A stretch of DNA of 64,000 nucleotides from Gammaproteobacteria bacterium (GTDB lineage: Bacteria > Pseudomonadota > Gammaproteobacteria > JABCZS01), in assembly GCA_021773275.1 (NCBI GenBank), contig JAJFKJ010000069.1, forward strand, positions 1 to 64,000. The letters run 5' to 3'. The notes beneath the pieces were generated by a model. That model was not told where the DNA came from. It saw only the letters and a program-made list of their open reading frames with translations, and searched no databases. Both the position numbers and the translations under genes were made by a program. Shown one piece after another: positions 15,454 to 23,791 of the stretch (the first letter of the stretch is position 1; every line of letters starts with the position of its first letter).

Positions 15454-16330
15454 ATGTAAAGATGTAAAAGAAACATTCGTTCGCGTTAAGAAGGCCATTA
15501 AAAATTCCAACCGACATCCGCTGTCAAAATTTGTCCAGTATGTTCAGGGCAATGAGGATGAAAACATGACATCCATGTCATCATTTGCAGTTGAGCGTTA
15601 TTTTGATGTGCAAGAACTATTTTTAGAAAGATGGCGTTGCCTGCTGAGCGTTGCATTTTGGGACGCGCTAAAAATAGAAGGCATAAATGATAAGCAGTGT
15701 TTCTCCGATATTGCCCCGAAAACACAAGACTGCTTGAGATTGGCAACTAAGCGGTTTAAAGATCACTTAAGTGAATATTTCAATGAACCCGAAGATGTAT
15801 CCTTTTTAAAGTTCATTGAAGGGTTGTATGATAATCAAAAAAGCATTGCAAAAGCCCCTGCACATGAATTGTTGGCGATGGTGGTGCTTAATGATGCTGC
15901 TCCTAATCAAGGATGTATAGAGATGCTTTGCGGCAAAGACCAAGGAAAGCTGGCGAAACTTGAGGAGATGGTACGTCTTTTACTTAGTAATGCAAGGTCC
16001 TTGAAGTCTAATATATTACAGGGGATTGTGTTATCACCACATATTTTTGGGCGTGCTTTTGAGAGCGTGGATTTAACAATAAAGCCGGATGGCTTGGCTT
16101 CTGCGCAGTTTGCTTATTACGAGTACAGCAAATCTGTATCTAGGGTCGTTGAAAAATTTATTAATATGGACGCCCTCAGCCCTGGTGCTGAAAAGATTTT
16201 GTTAGATTACCTTTTCGTATATAGAAAAAGCATTCTAGCTGCAAGTTGTGAGCGAGGCTTGATTATAACGCTTACTTTGCCTCAATCGAATGACCTCATG
16301 CAAGTTGAAGTTTCTCGGCCTAATAAATGA
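15440..16330 (+). CDS. Hypothetical helical protein, 296 aa
   Basis: Unknown protein translated from an ATG with AGGAG at 7-nt spacing; the start lies inside the end of the receiver gene (14-bp overlap), so the two are coupled. It appears mostly alpha-helical, without signal peptide, membrane helix or cysteine pattern. The frame extends upstream to 15404, but that start has no ribosome-binding site. In the operon (small protein, cold-shock protein, receiver, this, LuxR) it is the best candidate for the receiver's partner or effector. I do not recognise a family. Confidence 0.6.
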   Translation: MEVSKCKDVKETFVRVKKAIKNSNRHPLSKFVQYVQGNEDENMTSMSSFAVERYFDVQELFLERWRCLLSVAFWDALKIEGINDKQCFSDIAPKTQDCLRLATKRFKDHLSEYFNEPEDVSFLKFIEGLYDNQKSIAKAPAHELLAMVVLNDAAPNQGCIEMLCGKDQGKLAKLEEMVRLLLSNARSLKSNILQGIVLSPHIFGRAFESVDLTIKPDGLASAQFAYYEYSKSVSRVVEKFINMDALSPGAEKILLDYLFVYRKSILAASCERGLIITLTLPQSNDLMQVEVSRPNK

Positions 16331-16340
16331 GTGTTTTTAT

Positions 16341-16454
16341 ATGAGAAAACTTAAAGATATGGTGCTAAACAATGGTGGCATTTCAATGCCAAATATTAGG
16401 ATTTATCAAGTTTCGGTTGAAGGGGTAAAGGTGCAGTATGCGCAATATAAATGA
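16341..16454 (+). CDS. Possible 37-aa ORF between the operon gene and the LuxR gene
   Basis: A frame starting MRKLKDMVLNNGG that fills the gap after the unknown 296-aa gene and overlaps the LuxR-type gene start by 17 bp. Its ribosome-binding site is weak. Continuous overlaps elsewhere in this operon make it plausible, but the evidence is thin. Confidence 0.25.
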   Translation: MRKLKDMVLNNGGISMPNIRIYQVSVEGVKVQYAQYK

Positions 16455-16776
16455 AGAAGCTTTATTTTTTAAATTACGGGATGCAACAGATTGTACCAGT
16501 ATCTGCCCACAAGAATGCAGAGCATTGGTTGCATATAATGCTGGATATTCTCGCAAACATGCTGCAAAAATAATGAGCATCAAAGAGAACACTTATGCAG
16601 ATTATTTGAAACAAGTGCGCAAGAAATTTAATATTAAAACTCGCGCTGAGCTTAGAATGCTAGAAGCGGCTTTAGTAAGCAAAGGACGCAGAATGCGAGC
16701 ATTTGAGATAAGCACCCCTTCATTTGAAGGGGTTGCTAAACAAGGAGTTTGTGATAACTCCGATCAGGTTTCTTAA
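16438..16776 (+). CDS. LuxR-type HTH regulator (single domain)
   Basis: A 112-residue protein that is essentially a GerE/LuxR helix-turn-helix: 'ICPQECRALVAYNAGYSRKHAAKIMSIKENTYADYLKQVRKKFN' (about residues 21-66) follows the LuxR layout of an L-T/C-P-x-E-x-x-(A/V)-L helix, scaffold helix and recognition helix. There is no N-terminal sensor domain. The same HTH type occurs in the gene at 25351. It ends the cold-shock/receiver operon and could be its transcriptional output. A near-perfect 20-bp palindrome lies within its 3' coding end (16714-16733). Confidence 0.75.
   Translation: MRNINEEALFFKLRDATDCTSICPQECRALVAYNAGYSRKHAAKIMSIKENTYADYLKQVRKKFNIKTRAELRMLEAALVSKGRRMRAFEISTPSFEGVAKQGVCDNSDQVS
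16714..16733. repeat. Palindrome ACCCCTTCA-TT-TGAAGGGGT
   Basis: Two perfect 9-bp arms around a 2-bp centre, inside the 3' end of the LuxR-type gene. Related sequences occur at 24666-24684 and 24791-24809, near another LuxR-type regulator, so this may be a regulator-binding motif or an RNA hairpin. Confidence 0.5.
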
Positions 16777-16905
16777 TAAGTTAATTCTTAAGATAGAACT
16801 TGATTTTTTAATGAGAACAAGGTGATAATAGAGTTGCGTGGGAACTGGAGGTTAGAGCCTCCGTCGGGTAACAGGATCTATGTTACCACAGATCCCGTCC
16901 CCTAA

Positions 16906-16939
16906 GAACGCAGCGTGAGACTTTCACCTCACTGCGCTC
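16906..16939 (-). ncRNA. Group II intron 1 domain V
   Basis: A 34-nt hairpin on the minus strand beginning GAGCGCAGTGAGG, with loop GTGAAAGT and closing CGCTGCGTTC. It has the AGC catalytic-triad region, a bulge in the 3' arm and the paired outer stem typical of domain V, the catalytic core of group II introns. Confidence 0.85.
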
Positions 16940-16975
16940 AAGCCTTTGTCCAGCCCCATGCGGGACCGAGCAACA

Positions 16976-18475
16976 CTAGCGCTCGTACCAAAGCCATTTA
17001 TTTCCCAGGCCAGTTTTGTTTACATGCCAATAACGATACAACTCACCTGTTCTTAGTTTGAGTTTCTTGCGCTTGGCAAAGTACTCGCGATAAGCAGGGT
17101 CGTACGGATTAGCTTTGGCTTGGATTTTAACATGGCGTTTAATGGAGATGTGCTGCGCCTTAACAAGTTCAAGCGTTTTCTTTTCTCCACCGATTGTTGT
17201 GGGTGCGAAGAATATCCAACGTCGAAAGCCGCGGCTACAGTAATAATGCTTTCGTATCCAGGCAAAATTCTTGTTGGGATGTCTTCTTCGCGCCCATTGC
17301 GCAAGCGTGTGATAAATGCAATCATCCACATACCCAAACGTTTGTTTAGCCACCACATGACGGTAGTAATAAGCCCAGCCTCGTATTTTGGGATTGAGCA
17401 TATTAATTAATCTATCCGTAGGTGCTGTCTTTTGTGATTTGATAAGGCTTCTGATGTTTCTCAAGAAAGCATGTATGCTTTTCTTGGCAGGTTTAATCAA
17501 TAATTTCCCCTGGTACTTGCGTACATTGAAACCCAGAAAATCAAATCCCTGGTTCACGTTTGAGATGAGCGTTTTGTGTGGTGAGAGGGTTAAGCCTCGC
17601 TCCCTTAGAAAACGCTGTATTGCAGGTTTAATCTCATTCTCCAGCTCCATCTTACATTTTCCCACCACGACAAAGTCGTCAGCGTAGCGTACAACATAGA
17701 GTTTGCTTTTGCTCGCTGCTTGCGCCGCTAGCTCCAAGCCATCTAATGCCATGTTTGCCAACGTTGGCGATAAAATGCCGCCTTGTGGGGTGCCTTCAGG
17801 TGTGGGGAATAGGGTTTGCTTCTCCATGTATCCCGCATTAAGCCATTGCTTTAATATCCGCTTTTCCAGCGGAATATGTTTCAACAGCCACTCATGTGAG
17901 ATTTTGTCAAAGCAAGATTGTATATCTGCCTCCAAGACCCATGTCCCTGAGCTTTTACGGCCCAGTACATTAAAGCATTGCTCTATTGCATCAATGGTTG
18001 CCCGATGCGGCCTAAACCCATATGAGTTTATGTCTGCCGTTGATTCGGACACTGGCTCTAATGCCGATAGGTACAGTGCTTGCATGGCACGGTCGACCAA
18101 CGCCGGAATTCCTAACGGACGACGTTGGCCATCTTTCTTGGGGATGTAAACCCGCTTTAGTGGTTTAGCTCGATAGCCTCGTTGTTTGAGGCTTTGTGCC
18201 AGTTGCATTTTCGCCGAATCCGTTCGATAGCATTTGCCATCGACCCCTGGCGTTCTTGCACCTTTGCTGCTGGTCACTCGTTTTGTTGCTAATAATTTAG
18301 CATCGCGCGAGTGGGTTAATAGCCATTGCAACGCCTTGACTTTGCCATGGCGTTGTTCTCGTGTTGCTTTTGCGATACGCATTTGCAGTCGATGTACAGA
18401 TTTCTTCACGCGATGCCAGTCAATAGCATCCCAGGTTAAATCTGCGGAGGATGCACCTACAGTTCTCGTAGTCAT
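16976..18475 (-). CDS. ltrA: Group II intron reverse transcriptase/maturase, HNH domain truncated
   Basis: About 499 residues from the ATG at 18475 (the frame opens at 18517). In order: an N-terminal RT-0 region, reverse transcriptase blocks with 'GIPALVDRAMQALYL', 'GTPQGGILSP' and the catalytic 'VVRYADDFVVVG', then the maturase X domain ('NPKIRGWAYYYRHVV'). The region that normally leads into an HNH endonuclease is present ('HVKIQAKANPYDPAYREYF'), but the protein ends shortly after, without the C-x-x-C pairs and HH of the endonuclease. Splicing and reverse transcription should be intact, whereas second-strand cleavage would be lost. Confidence 0.93.
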   Translation of the reverse strand: MTTRTVGASSADLTWDAIDWHRVKKSVHRLQMRIAKATREQRHGKVKALQWLLTHSRDAKLLATKRVTSSKGARTPGVDGKCYRTDSAKMQLAQSLKQRGYRAKPLKRVYIPKKDGQRRPLGIPALVDRAMQALYLSALEPVSESTADINSYGFRPHRATIDAIEQCFNVLGRKSSGTWVLEADIQSCFDKISHEWLLKHIPLEKRILKQWLNAGYMEKQTLFPTPEGTPQGGILSPTLANMALDGLELAAQAASKSKLYVVRYADDFVVVGKCKMELENEIKPAIQRFLRERGLTLSPHKTLISNVNQGFDFLGFNVRKYQGKLLIKPAKKSIHAFLRNIRSLIKSQKTAPTDRLINMLNPKIRGWAYYYRHVVAKQTFGYVDDCIYHTLAQWARRRHPNKNFAWIRKHYYCSRGFRRWIFFAPTTIGGEKKTLELVKAQHISIKRHVKIQAKANPYDPAYREYFAKRKKLKLRTGELYRYWHVNKTGLGNKWLWYER

Positions 18476-19720
18476 TTGCTTTTCCTCCTTAACACGATTC
18501 TCCAAACTCTCTCGCAATCAAAGACCCATCGGAAGTGGGCCTGGTTTCCCAGCGTGTGATAGCACACTATCCAAGCCATTACAGCTTGGCATTCGCTTTT
18601 TCCGACATCCCTTACCTGCTGGCCCATCAGTTCATCTTACGATGAACCTACTCAAAGAGAGGCCATCAGGCTTACTCTGTTTCGTATCACTGACAGAGCG
18701 ACGTAGGTACCTTCAGTGCTCCGGTGTCCGTTTGTCTGCGCAGTACTTAGGGGTCTGAGAGTATTGCCTAGATACACACCTTTTGGTTCAAGCCTATCAG
18801 CATCTTTGGCTTGTTGGTCATTACGAAGCTTTTCAAAGATTCACATTACATTTACCGTATCGCTCAAGGCTAGCTCCTTGCCGCGTGATGCTCGCAGCGA
18901 AGTATTAACCTCACGGTTTTTACTTCTGATTCGAAAGAATCACAGGATACATTCTGCCCGAAGCTTCATACCGATTCGTTACCAAATCCGCATGTTCGGG
19001 TAGCCTACAACTGGCAGAACAGTTGATTACGTGGTAGATTACATCTGTTAGCTCAGCACCATGAGCAAAAAAAAAATCGCGATGCTCACTTAGCAATGCC
19101 GCTCTACTCAGAACTCACCCGTAATAGTCAGTCATACAACATCAGATCGCACAGCCCCACTGACCACCGAACGTATATAAAGGATACTGTTCAATGGCTA
19201 TCTACATTGGTGTGTCCAGCGTAGGCTGGTCTGTTCAGCAGGGTGATAAACCTGCCAGGGCAAGAGTCAAGGCCCTGTAGCTTGGGTAGTAGTGCGACGA
19301 GTAATCAACGTACTAAAGCCTACCGACAAGTATACCATGTGGGTATATGCAAAGCATTAGGTTGCAGCGAAAGCGAACACAGAGGTGGCCTCGAAAGAGT
19401 CGAACTCCGAAGGTTGAACTACCCAATGTTTAGTGAAGACAGCATGTTTGGACGAAATTGACTGACACGTCCAAACACTTCGGCGGGGTGATAGTGGCGA
19501 CATGATGCTAAGGACAGACTAAGTAACTGGAGAAGCCCTGATATCCCAGTAAGAAAGTTACTGGAGCAAGGTAGGCGTTATAACCGGTAACACCGGGAAA
19601 TGCGCTGAAGATAACAGGGTGGCGGATGGGTGTGTAGTAGTGATGAAGCGAGGTAACGCTCGTGGAGCAAAGGCACCCTGCTGTTATTAATCTTCCACCA
19701 ACAAGCAAGGCGAGGGCGAG

Positions 19721-21031
19721 ATGACAAAGACGTCCATCAGTTTGCAAGCGCTGAGGCGGAAGATATACATGAAAGCGAAGGCTGATAAGTCTTGGCGATT
19801 CTGGGGTTTGTATACCCATGTATGCAAGCTAGAAACACTGCAAGAAGCCTACAGGCTGACCAAACGTAACAATGGTGCACCGGGAATAGATGGTGTGACA
19901 TTTGAAGCGATTGAGGCAGCGGGGGCAGAAGCATTTTTAGCGCAGTTGCAAACGGAGCTGCAAACCCACACTTACAAGCCATTGGGCCACAAAGAGCGAG
20001 CGATACCTAAAGGTGATGGAAAATCCAGAATCTTAAAGATACCGGCTATCCGCGATAGAGTGGTGCAAGGCGCTGTAAAACTCATTCTAGAGCCGATATT
20101 CGAGAGTGATTTTCAGCCAGGCTCATACGGTTATCGTCCTAAACGCACAGCTCACGCTGCGCTTGAATGTGTGACCCAAGCGATTGTCAAACGGCAACTC
20201 ACGCGGGTGATTGATGTTGACCTCAAATCGTACTTTGACACGATTCGCCATGATATCTTATTAAACAAGATAGCATTGCGCGTGCACGATGCGAACATGA
20301 TGAGGTTACTAAAACGCATATTCAAAGCCAGTGGTAAGCGAGGTGTGCCACAAGGCGGGCCTTTATCGCCCCTGGTAAGCAACATTTATCTAAACGAAGT
20401 TGATAAGATGTTAGAGCGGGCGAAAGAGGTGACCGGTAGGAACGGCTATCAACACATCGAATACGTGCGATGGGCTGATGACTTGATGATATTAATCGAT
20501 GGTCATCACAGTTGCGATGACTTGGTGCATAAAGTGTATAAACGCCTAACACAAGAACTGGCGAAATTAGATGTCACGATAAACCAAGAGAAGACACGGC
20601 AAGTGAACTTAGTGAAAGGGGAATGCTTTAGTTTTCTAGGGTTTGATTTCAGGCGAAAGAAAACCCATAAAGGAAAATGGAGCGTGACCAAGACACCAAA
20701 AATGGCAGCGCGTACAAAACTTCTAAGAAGTATCAAAGAAGTATTCCGGCGCTACCGTTCACAGGCTACCTGGCGAATAATGGAGTTGATTAACCCGAAG
20801 TTAAGAGGTTGGGTCAACTATTTTCGGATAGGAAATGCAAGCCGCTGTTTTAACTACATCAAGAAATGGGTAGAGCGGAAAGTGCGGCGACATTTAATGC
20901 GCGCCAGGAAGCGCAAAGGCGGCGGTTGGTGCAGATGGAGTACGCAGTGGTTATACGAAAGCTTGGGTCTGTATGCAGACTACAGCATTCGGTATTATTA
21001 TCCACAGCAGAAAGTCTTACCAGCACGCTAG
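19721..21031 (+). CDS. ltrA: Group II intron reverse transcriptase/maturase without endonuclease
   Basis: A 436-residue protein. RT blocks include 'NGAPGIDGVTFEAIE', 'KSRILKIPAIRDRVVQ', 'GSYGYRPKRTAHAAL' and 'RGVPQGGPLSPLVSN'. The catalytic block reads 'YVRWADDLMIL', with Trp in place of the usual Tyr of YADD; both aspartates are kept. The X/maturase domain is 'NPKLRGWVNYFRIGN'. It ends without an HNH domain, as in endonuclease-less intron lineages that target the lagging strand. It belongs to a different lineage from the protein of intron 1 (different length, little local similarity). Confidence 0.92.
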   Translation: MTKTSISLQALRRKIYMKAKADKSWRFWGLYTHVCKLETLQEAYRLTKRNNGAPGIDGVTFEAIEAAGAEAFLAQLQTELQTHTYKPLGHKERAIPKGDGKSRILKIPAIRDRVVQGAVKLILEPIFESDFQPGSYGYRPKRTAHAALECVTQAIVKRQLTRVIDVDLKSYFDTIRHDILLNKIALRVHDANMMRLLKRIFKASGKRGVPQGGPLSPLVSNIYLNEVDKMLERAKEVTGRNGYQHIEYVRWADDLMILIDGHHSCDDLVHKVYKRLTQELAKLDVTINQEKTRQVNLVKGECFSFLGFDFRRKKTHKGKWSVTKTPKMAARTKLLRSIKEVFRRYRSQATWRIMELINPKLRGWVNYFRIGNASRCFNYIKKWVERKVRRHLMRARKRKGGGWCRWSTQWLYESLGLYADYSIRYYYPQQKVLPAR

Positions 21032-21060
21032 GCTATAAGCTTAATGCGAAGATAACAGGG

Positions 21061-21093
21061 GAGCGTAGTGTGGTAAAACCACATGCTGCGTTC
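21061..21093 (+). ncRNA. Group II intron 2 domain V
   Basis: A 33-nt hairpin, GAGCGTAGTGTGG-TAAAA-CCACATGCTGCGTTC. All stem positions pair, with the 2-nt AU bulge of domain V in the 3' arm. The terminal loop is five nucleotides (UAAAA) rather than the usual GNRA tetraloop. Confidence 0.8.
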
Positions 21094-21198
21094 GATGAGG
21101 AGGGAGCTGGAAACGTAATAAGGTTGCGCGCCAGCTCTCGACCCGACTAAAAGATTGTGCGCGTAAGCGCCAGTCAGCGCAAATTGGTAGGCGTTTCT

Positions 21199-21339
21199 GC
21201 CGACACCCTGTTGCAGCTTATTGCTGCACATTCTCTATCACAGTCAAAAAGCTAAGCTGGGAGGTTTTTTCGCAGAGGTACTCCCTCTGGGCTTTGCTGT
21301 GGGCGAGTGTGTGGTTTTGGGCTGTAACAGGGTGTCGAC
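21199..21339. repeat. Inverted repeat flanking about 100 bp after intron 2
   Basis: A 19-bp segment at 21199-21217 (GCCGACACCCTGTTGCAGC) recurs inverted at 21321-21339 with 17 of 19 positions matching. The pair encloses 103 bp with no gene. It may be a decayed small element or a large hairpin in the leader of the hybrid kinase mRNA. Confidence 0.45.
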
Positions 21340-21396
21340 AGGGTGGTCACCTTTTTTTGGGCTTATACCGGATTTCAGGTGGCTTGAGGCAATCAT

Positions 21397-23010
21397 ATGC
21401 GCATGGGTAAACCACCGCCTCACCCAAGCCAGCTTCTTGCGGATGGCCCGCCCGTATTTGCTAAAAATGAACAAGGCAAATACGCCTATGCGAACCCTGC
21501 TTTTTTGAGGCTAGTTGGCCTGGATAATGAAGCGGCTATACGGGGCTTGGGCGATGAAGCGCTACCCTGGGATCCAAGCGGGCATGGCAGGGCAATATTC
21601 CAAGCTGACGACCAGGCAGTGATGGAAAACAAAGTACCGCTCTCAAAGACCGAAAAGATTGTTGTAGATGGCAAAGCTAACTATTTTTGGTTGACTAAAA
21701 TGCCTTGGATTGATAAGCAGGGTAGCGTCCAGGGGGTTATTGGTTATCTTGCGAATATTACAACGTTCAAGCAACAGGTACGCAGCCAGGATGAAAGTGA
21801 ACGCTTACGTGATTACAAGCTTGGTATATACGAAAACCTTTCAACCCGTTTATTGCATAATTGGCGCTCACAGGCGTTAAGCATTTTTGCACTGGCTGGT
21901 GCGCTTGAAGATTTCTTGAGCAATGAAGATGCTTTGAATGAAGCTGAGCTTGCTGAGATATCGCAAAGGCTTAAGCAATCAGGTACGGCGAACTTGCGCA
22001 ATGTGTATAGATATATTCATGAGCTTGAATGTCATAACAATGTGGTTTCCATTCAAGAAGATGAGATTTTCATTTCGGGTGTGTTAGATACGATAGCAGC
22101 GATGATGCTGCCCTGCGCACAGGAAAAATTATTAAGTCTACGCTTTTTTGAACATGAAGGGCCAAACTGTATTAGAGCTGATGCGTACCGCATTGAGGGC
22201 GCATTGGAAGAAATTGTACGCAATGCCATTGACTTCACCCAGGTGGGTAGCGTTACGCTTACAAGCCAAATATCAACAAATACGGATGATGAAACACGCT
22301 TTGATAAGCCGCTCCTGCTCCAAATTACGGTTAGAGATACAGGCGTTGGTATTGCAAAGAATGATTTGGAGCGTATTTTCTTGCCGTGTGTATATTTGGG
22401 CGAGGGTCATGCGCATGATGATGCGCATACAGGTAATGGCTTAACGCACGCTAAAAATCTGATGGCAGAGTTGGGGGGCAGCATAGCAGTAGAAAGCACG
22501 CTAGGAAAGGGTAGTGTTTTCACTCTAAATATTCCGGTTTCTAAAGCAGTTCTTGATTTAACGCCTCTTCTTAAAGAGACTGCAAACGTGCCACTTAAAG
22601 TTTTGCTCGTTGAAGATAATGACATAGCTGCCAAAATCGCAATGGACCGCATAAACAACTACGGTCATGAAGTTGTTTGGGCTACAGATGGTGGCCAGGC
22701 GTTAGAGCATATTAAAAAAAGTGCTTTTGATTTGGTATTAATGGATATCAACCTAGGCAAGGATAAAGACACTGGCGATGTAGTTACTAAAAAAATACGT
22801 GAATTTGAATCATCAAAAAACATGCGCGAAGAAGAAAGACTTTGCATTATTGGTCTAACAGCACAATTAGACCCCTCGTCTAGGGTGTCCTATTTGCATT
22901 GCGGGATGCAAGAAGCTATTACAAAGCCGCTGAGCGATGAAAATTGGGCAAAAATTCAAATAGTCATAAAAGGGAGATTACAACGTGACACAGAATATAA
23001 TCGCGGGTGA
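21397..23010 (+). CDS. PAS-containing hybrid sensor kinase with C-terminal receiver
   Basis: A 537-residue soluble protein. Residues 12-128 form a PAS domain ('PVFAKNEQGKYAYANPAFLRLVG', ending 'GYLANITTFKQQ'). The dimerisation segment has His154 in 'RLLHNWRSQALSIF', not the usual S-H-E-(L/F)-R-(T/N)-P-L box. The ATPase domain has 'EEIVRNAIDFTQ', 'DTGVGI' and 'TGNGLTHA'. The receiver starts at about 402 ('VLLVEDNDIA'), with phospho-acceptor D450 in 'LVLMDINLG', switch 'IIGLTAQ' and 'ITKPLS'. GAGG lies 7 nt before the ATG. The gene overlaps the DUF3050 gene by 26 bp, so the two are co-expressed. Confidence 0.85.
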   Translation: MRMGKPPPHPSQLLADGPPVFAKNEQGKYAYANPAFLRLVGLDNEAAIRGLGDEALPWDPSGHGRAIFQADDQAVMENKVPLSKTEKIVVDGKANYFWLTKMPWIDKQGSVQGVIGYLANITTFKQQVRSQDESERLRDYKLGIYENLSTRLLHNWRSQALSIFALAGALEDFLSNEDALNEAELAEISQRLKQSGTANLRNVYRYIHELECHNNVVSIQEDEIFISGVLDTIAAMMLPCAQEKLLSLRFFEHEGPNCIRADAYRIEGALEEIVRNAIDFTQVGSVTLTSQISTNTDDETRFDKPLLLQITVRDTGVGIAKNDLERIFLPCVYLGEGHAHDDAHTGNGLTHAKNLMAELGGSIAVESTLGKGSVFTLNIPVSKAVLDLTPLLKETANVPLKVLLVEDNDIAAKIAMDRINNYGHEVVWATDGGQALEHIKKSAFDLVLMDINLGKDKDTGDVVTKKIREFESSKNMREEERLCIIGLTAQLDPSSRVSYLHCGMQEAITKPLSDENWAKIQIVIKGRLQRDTEYNRG

Positions 23011-23791
23011 TAACCTCGCGCAGTTTGTTGCAGATAAAATTGAGCTGGTTGAAGGTGAAACAGTGAAGCTATGCCAGAGAATTAAGACGCTCCAAGATAT
23101 AAAGCTCTTCACGCAGCAGCATGTATTCGCCGTTTGGGATTTTAAGTGTTTAATTGAGGTGATTGTAAAACGACTTGACCCAGGCAAGTACCCGCAGGCA
23201 GCATCGCTAATGCGTAATATCTATGCTGAGGAGGTTTATGATAATATTGGCAGGCAAGTTTTTTCACCTGATAAAGACCTGTTAAGTCATTATGAGCTTT
23301 ACCTAATTGCTATGCGACAAATAGGGGCAGACACTGGGCCAATCACTGGATTTGTTGAGCTTGTAGAGGCTAGAGGTATTGAGCAGGCCCTGGTCAAATC
23401 CACGTTGCCAGAACCAACCAAGGATTTTGTGAGATGGACATTTTCATTTTTTGATGCGCCATTACCAAGGCTATTGGCTGCTTTCGTTTTTGGGCGCGAG
23501 GCTATCACCGCCAAAATGTTCGGCCCACTGATTTGTTGCCTTGAGGAAAACACGGCTGGCACAGAAAAGTACAGTGCATTAAAGTTCTATTTAGAGCGTC
23601 ATATTGCGGTTGATAATGACGTGCATTTGCCACAAGCGCTTAGCATGTTAGATAGTGTCTGTGAAACAAAAGAGGACTGGCTACAAGCAAGGGTAGGTGC
23701 TTATCAGGCATTGCTAGCGCGGTTCAATTTTTTATCGAGTATTATTTCAGCTGAAACGGTTCATCAGTTGCAGACAGAAGAACAGCCATAG
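22985..23791 (+). CDS. DUF3050 family protein (haem-oxygenase-like fold)
   Basis: A 268-residue protein, GTG start, with GGGAG at 8-nt spacing and a 26-bp overlap with the hybrid kinase gene. It fits the DUF3050 family by 'FTQQHVFAVWDFKCLI', 'FVFGREAITAKMF', 'YLERHIAVDNDVH' and the final 'ARVGAYQALLARFNFL'. The family has a haem-oxygenase-like helical fold in which His/Glu residues of these motifs can hold a metal centre, and it is linked to oxidative tailoring chemistry. Substrate unknown. Its placement directly behind a sensor kinase suggests that it makes or removes a signal (inference). Confidence 0.75.
   Translation: MTQNIIAGDNLAQFVADKIELVEGETVKLCQRIKTLQDIKLFTQQHVFAVWDFKCLIEVIVKRLDPGKYPQAASLMRNIYAEEVYDNIGRQVFSPDKDLLSHYELYLIAMRQIGADTGPITGFVELVEARGIEQALVKSTLPEPTKDFVRWTFSFFDAPLPRLLAAFVFGREAITAKMFGPLICCLEENTAGTEKYSALKFYLERHIAVDNDVHLPQALSMLDSVCETKEDWLQARVGAYQALLARFNFLSSIISAETVHQLQTEEQP

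Larger units (their letters stand above)
16863..19151 (-). mobile_element. Group II intron 1 (minus strand)
   Basis: A retroelement of about 2.3 kb. The minus strand carries a reverse transcriptase/maturase gene and, 3' of it, a canonical domain V (see 16906-16939) and a domain VI hairpin (about 16872-16900). The inferred 3' end is '...TTACCCGAC' at 16863; intron 2 ends in the same A-CCCGAC, which supports the boundary. The 5' end is placed at a GTGCG at 19151 (consensus GUGYG), which gives a 5' RNA region of usual length; other GTGTG candidates exist, so that end is uncertain. It faces away from intron 2, 58 bp apart. Confidence 0.7.
19210..21147 (+). mobile_element. Group II intron 2 (plus strand)
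   Basis: A retroelement of about 1.94 kb. Its proposed 5' end is GTGTG at 19210, matching the GUGYG consensus. About 500 nt of structured 5' RNA precede the reverse transcriptase gene at 19721, and domains V (21061-21093) and VI (about 21098-21147) follow it. The 3' end '...CTCTCGACCCGAC' ends at 21147, in agreement with intron 1. The intron lies between the LuxR gene and the hybrid kinase gene, in a non-coding gap, so it does not visibly break a gene. Confidence 0.75.

Noticed and set aside
18716-19003. Plus-strand frame of 95 codons near intron 1
   Set aside because: It is antisense to the structured 5' region of intron 1 and shows no ribosome-binding site.
19508-19982. Minus-strand frames within intron 2
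   Set aside because: They lie over the intron's structured 5' RNA and the reverse transcriptase start and have no start signals.
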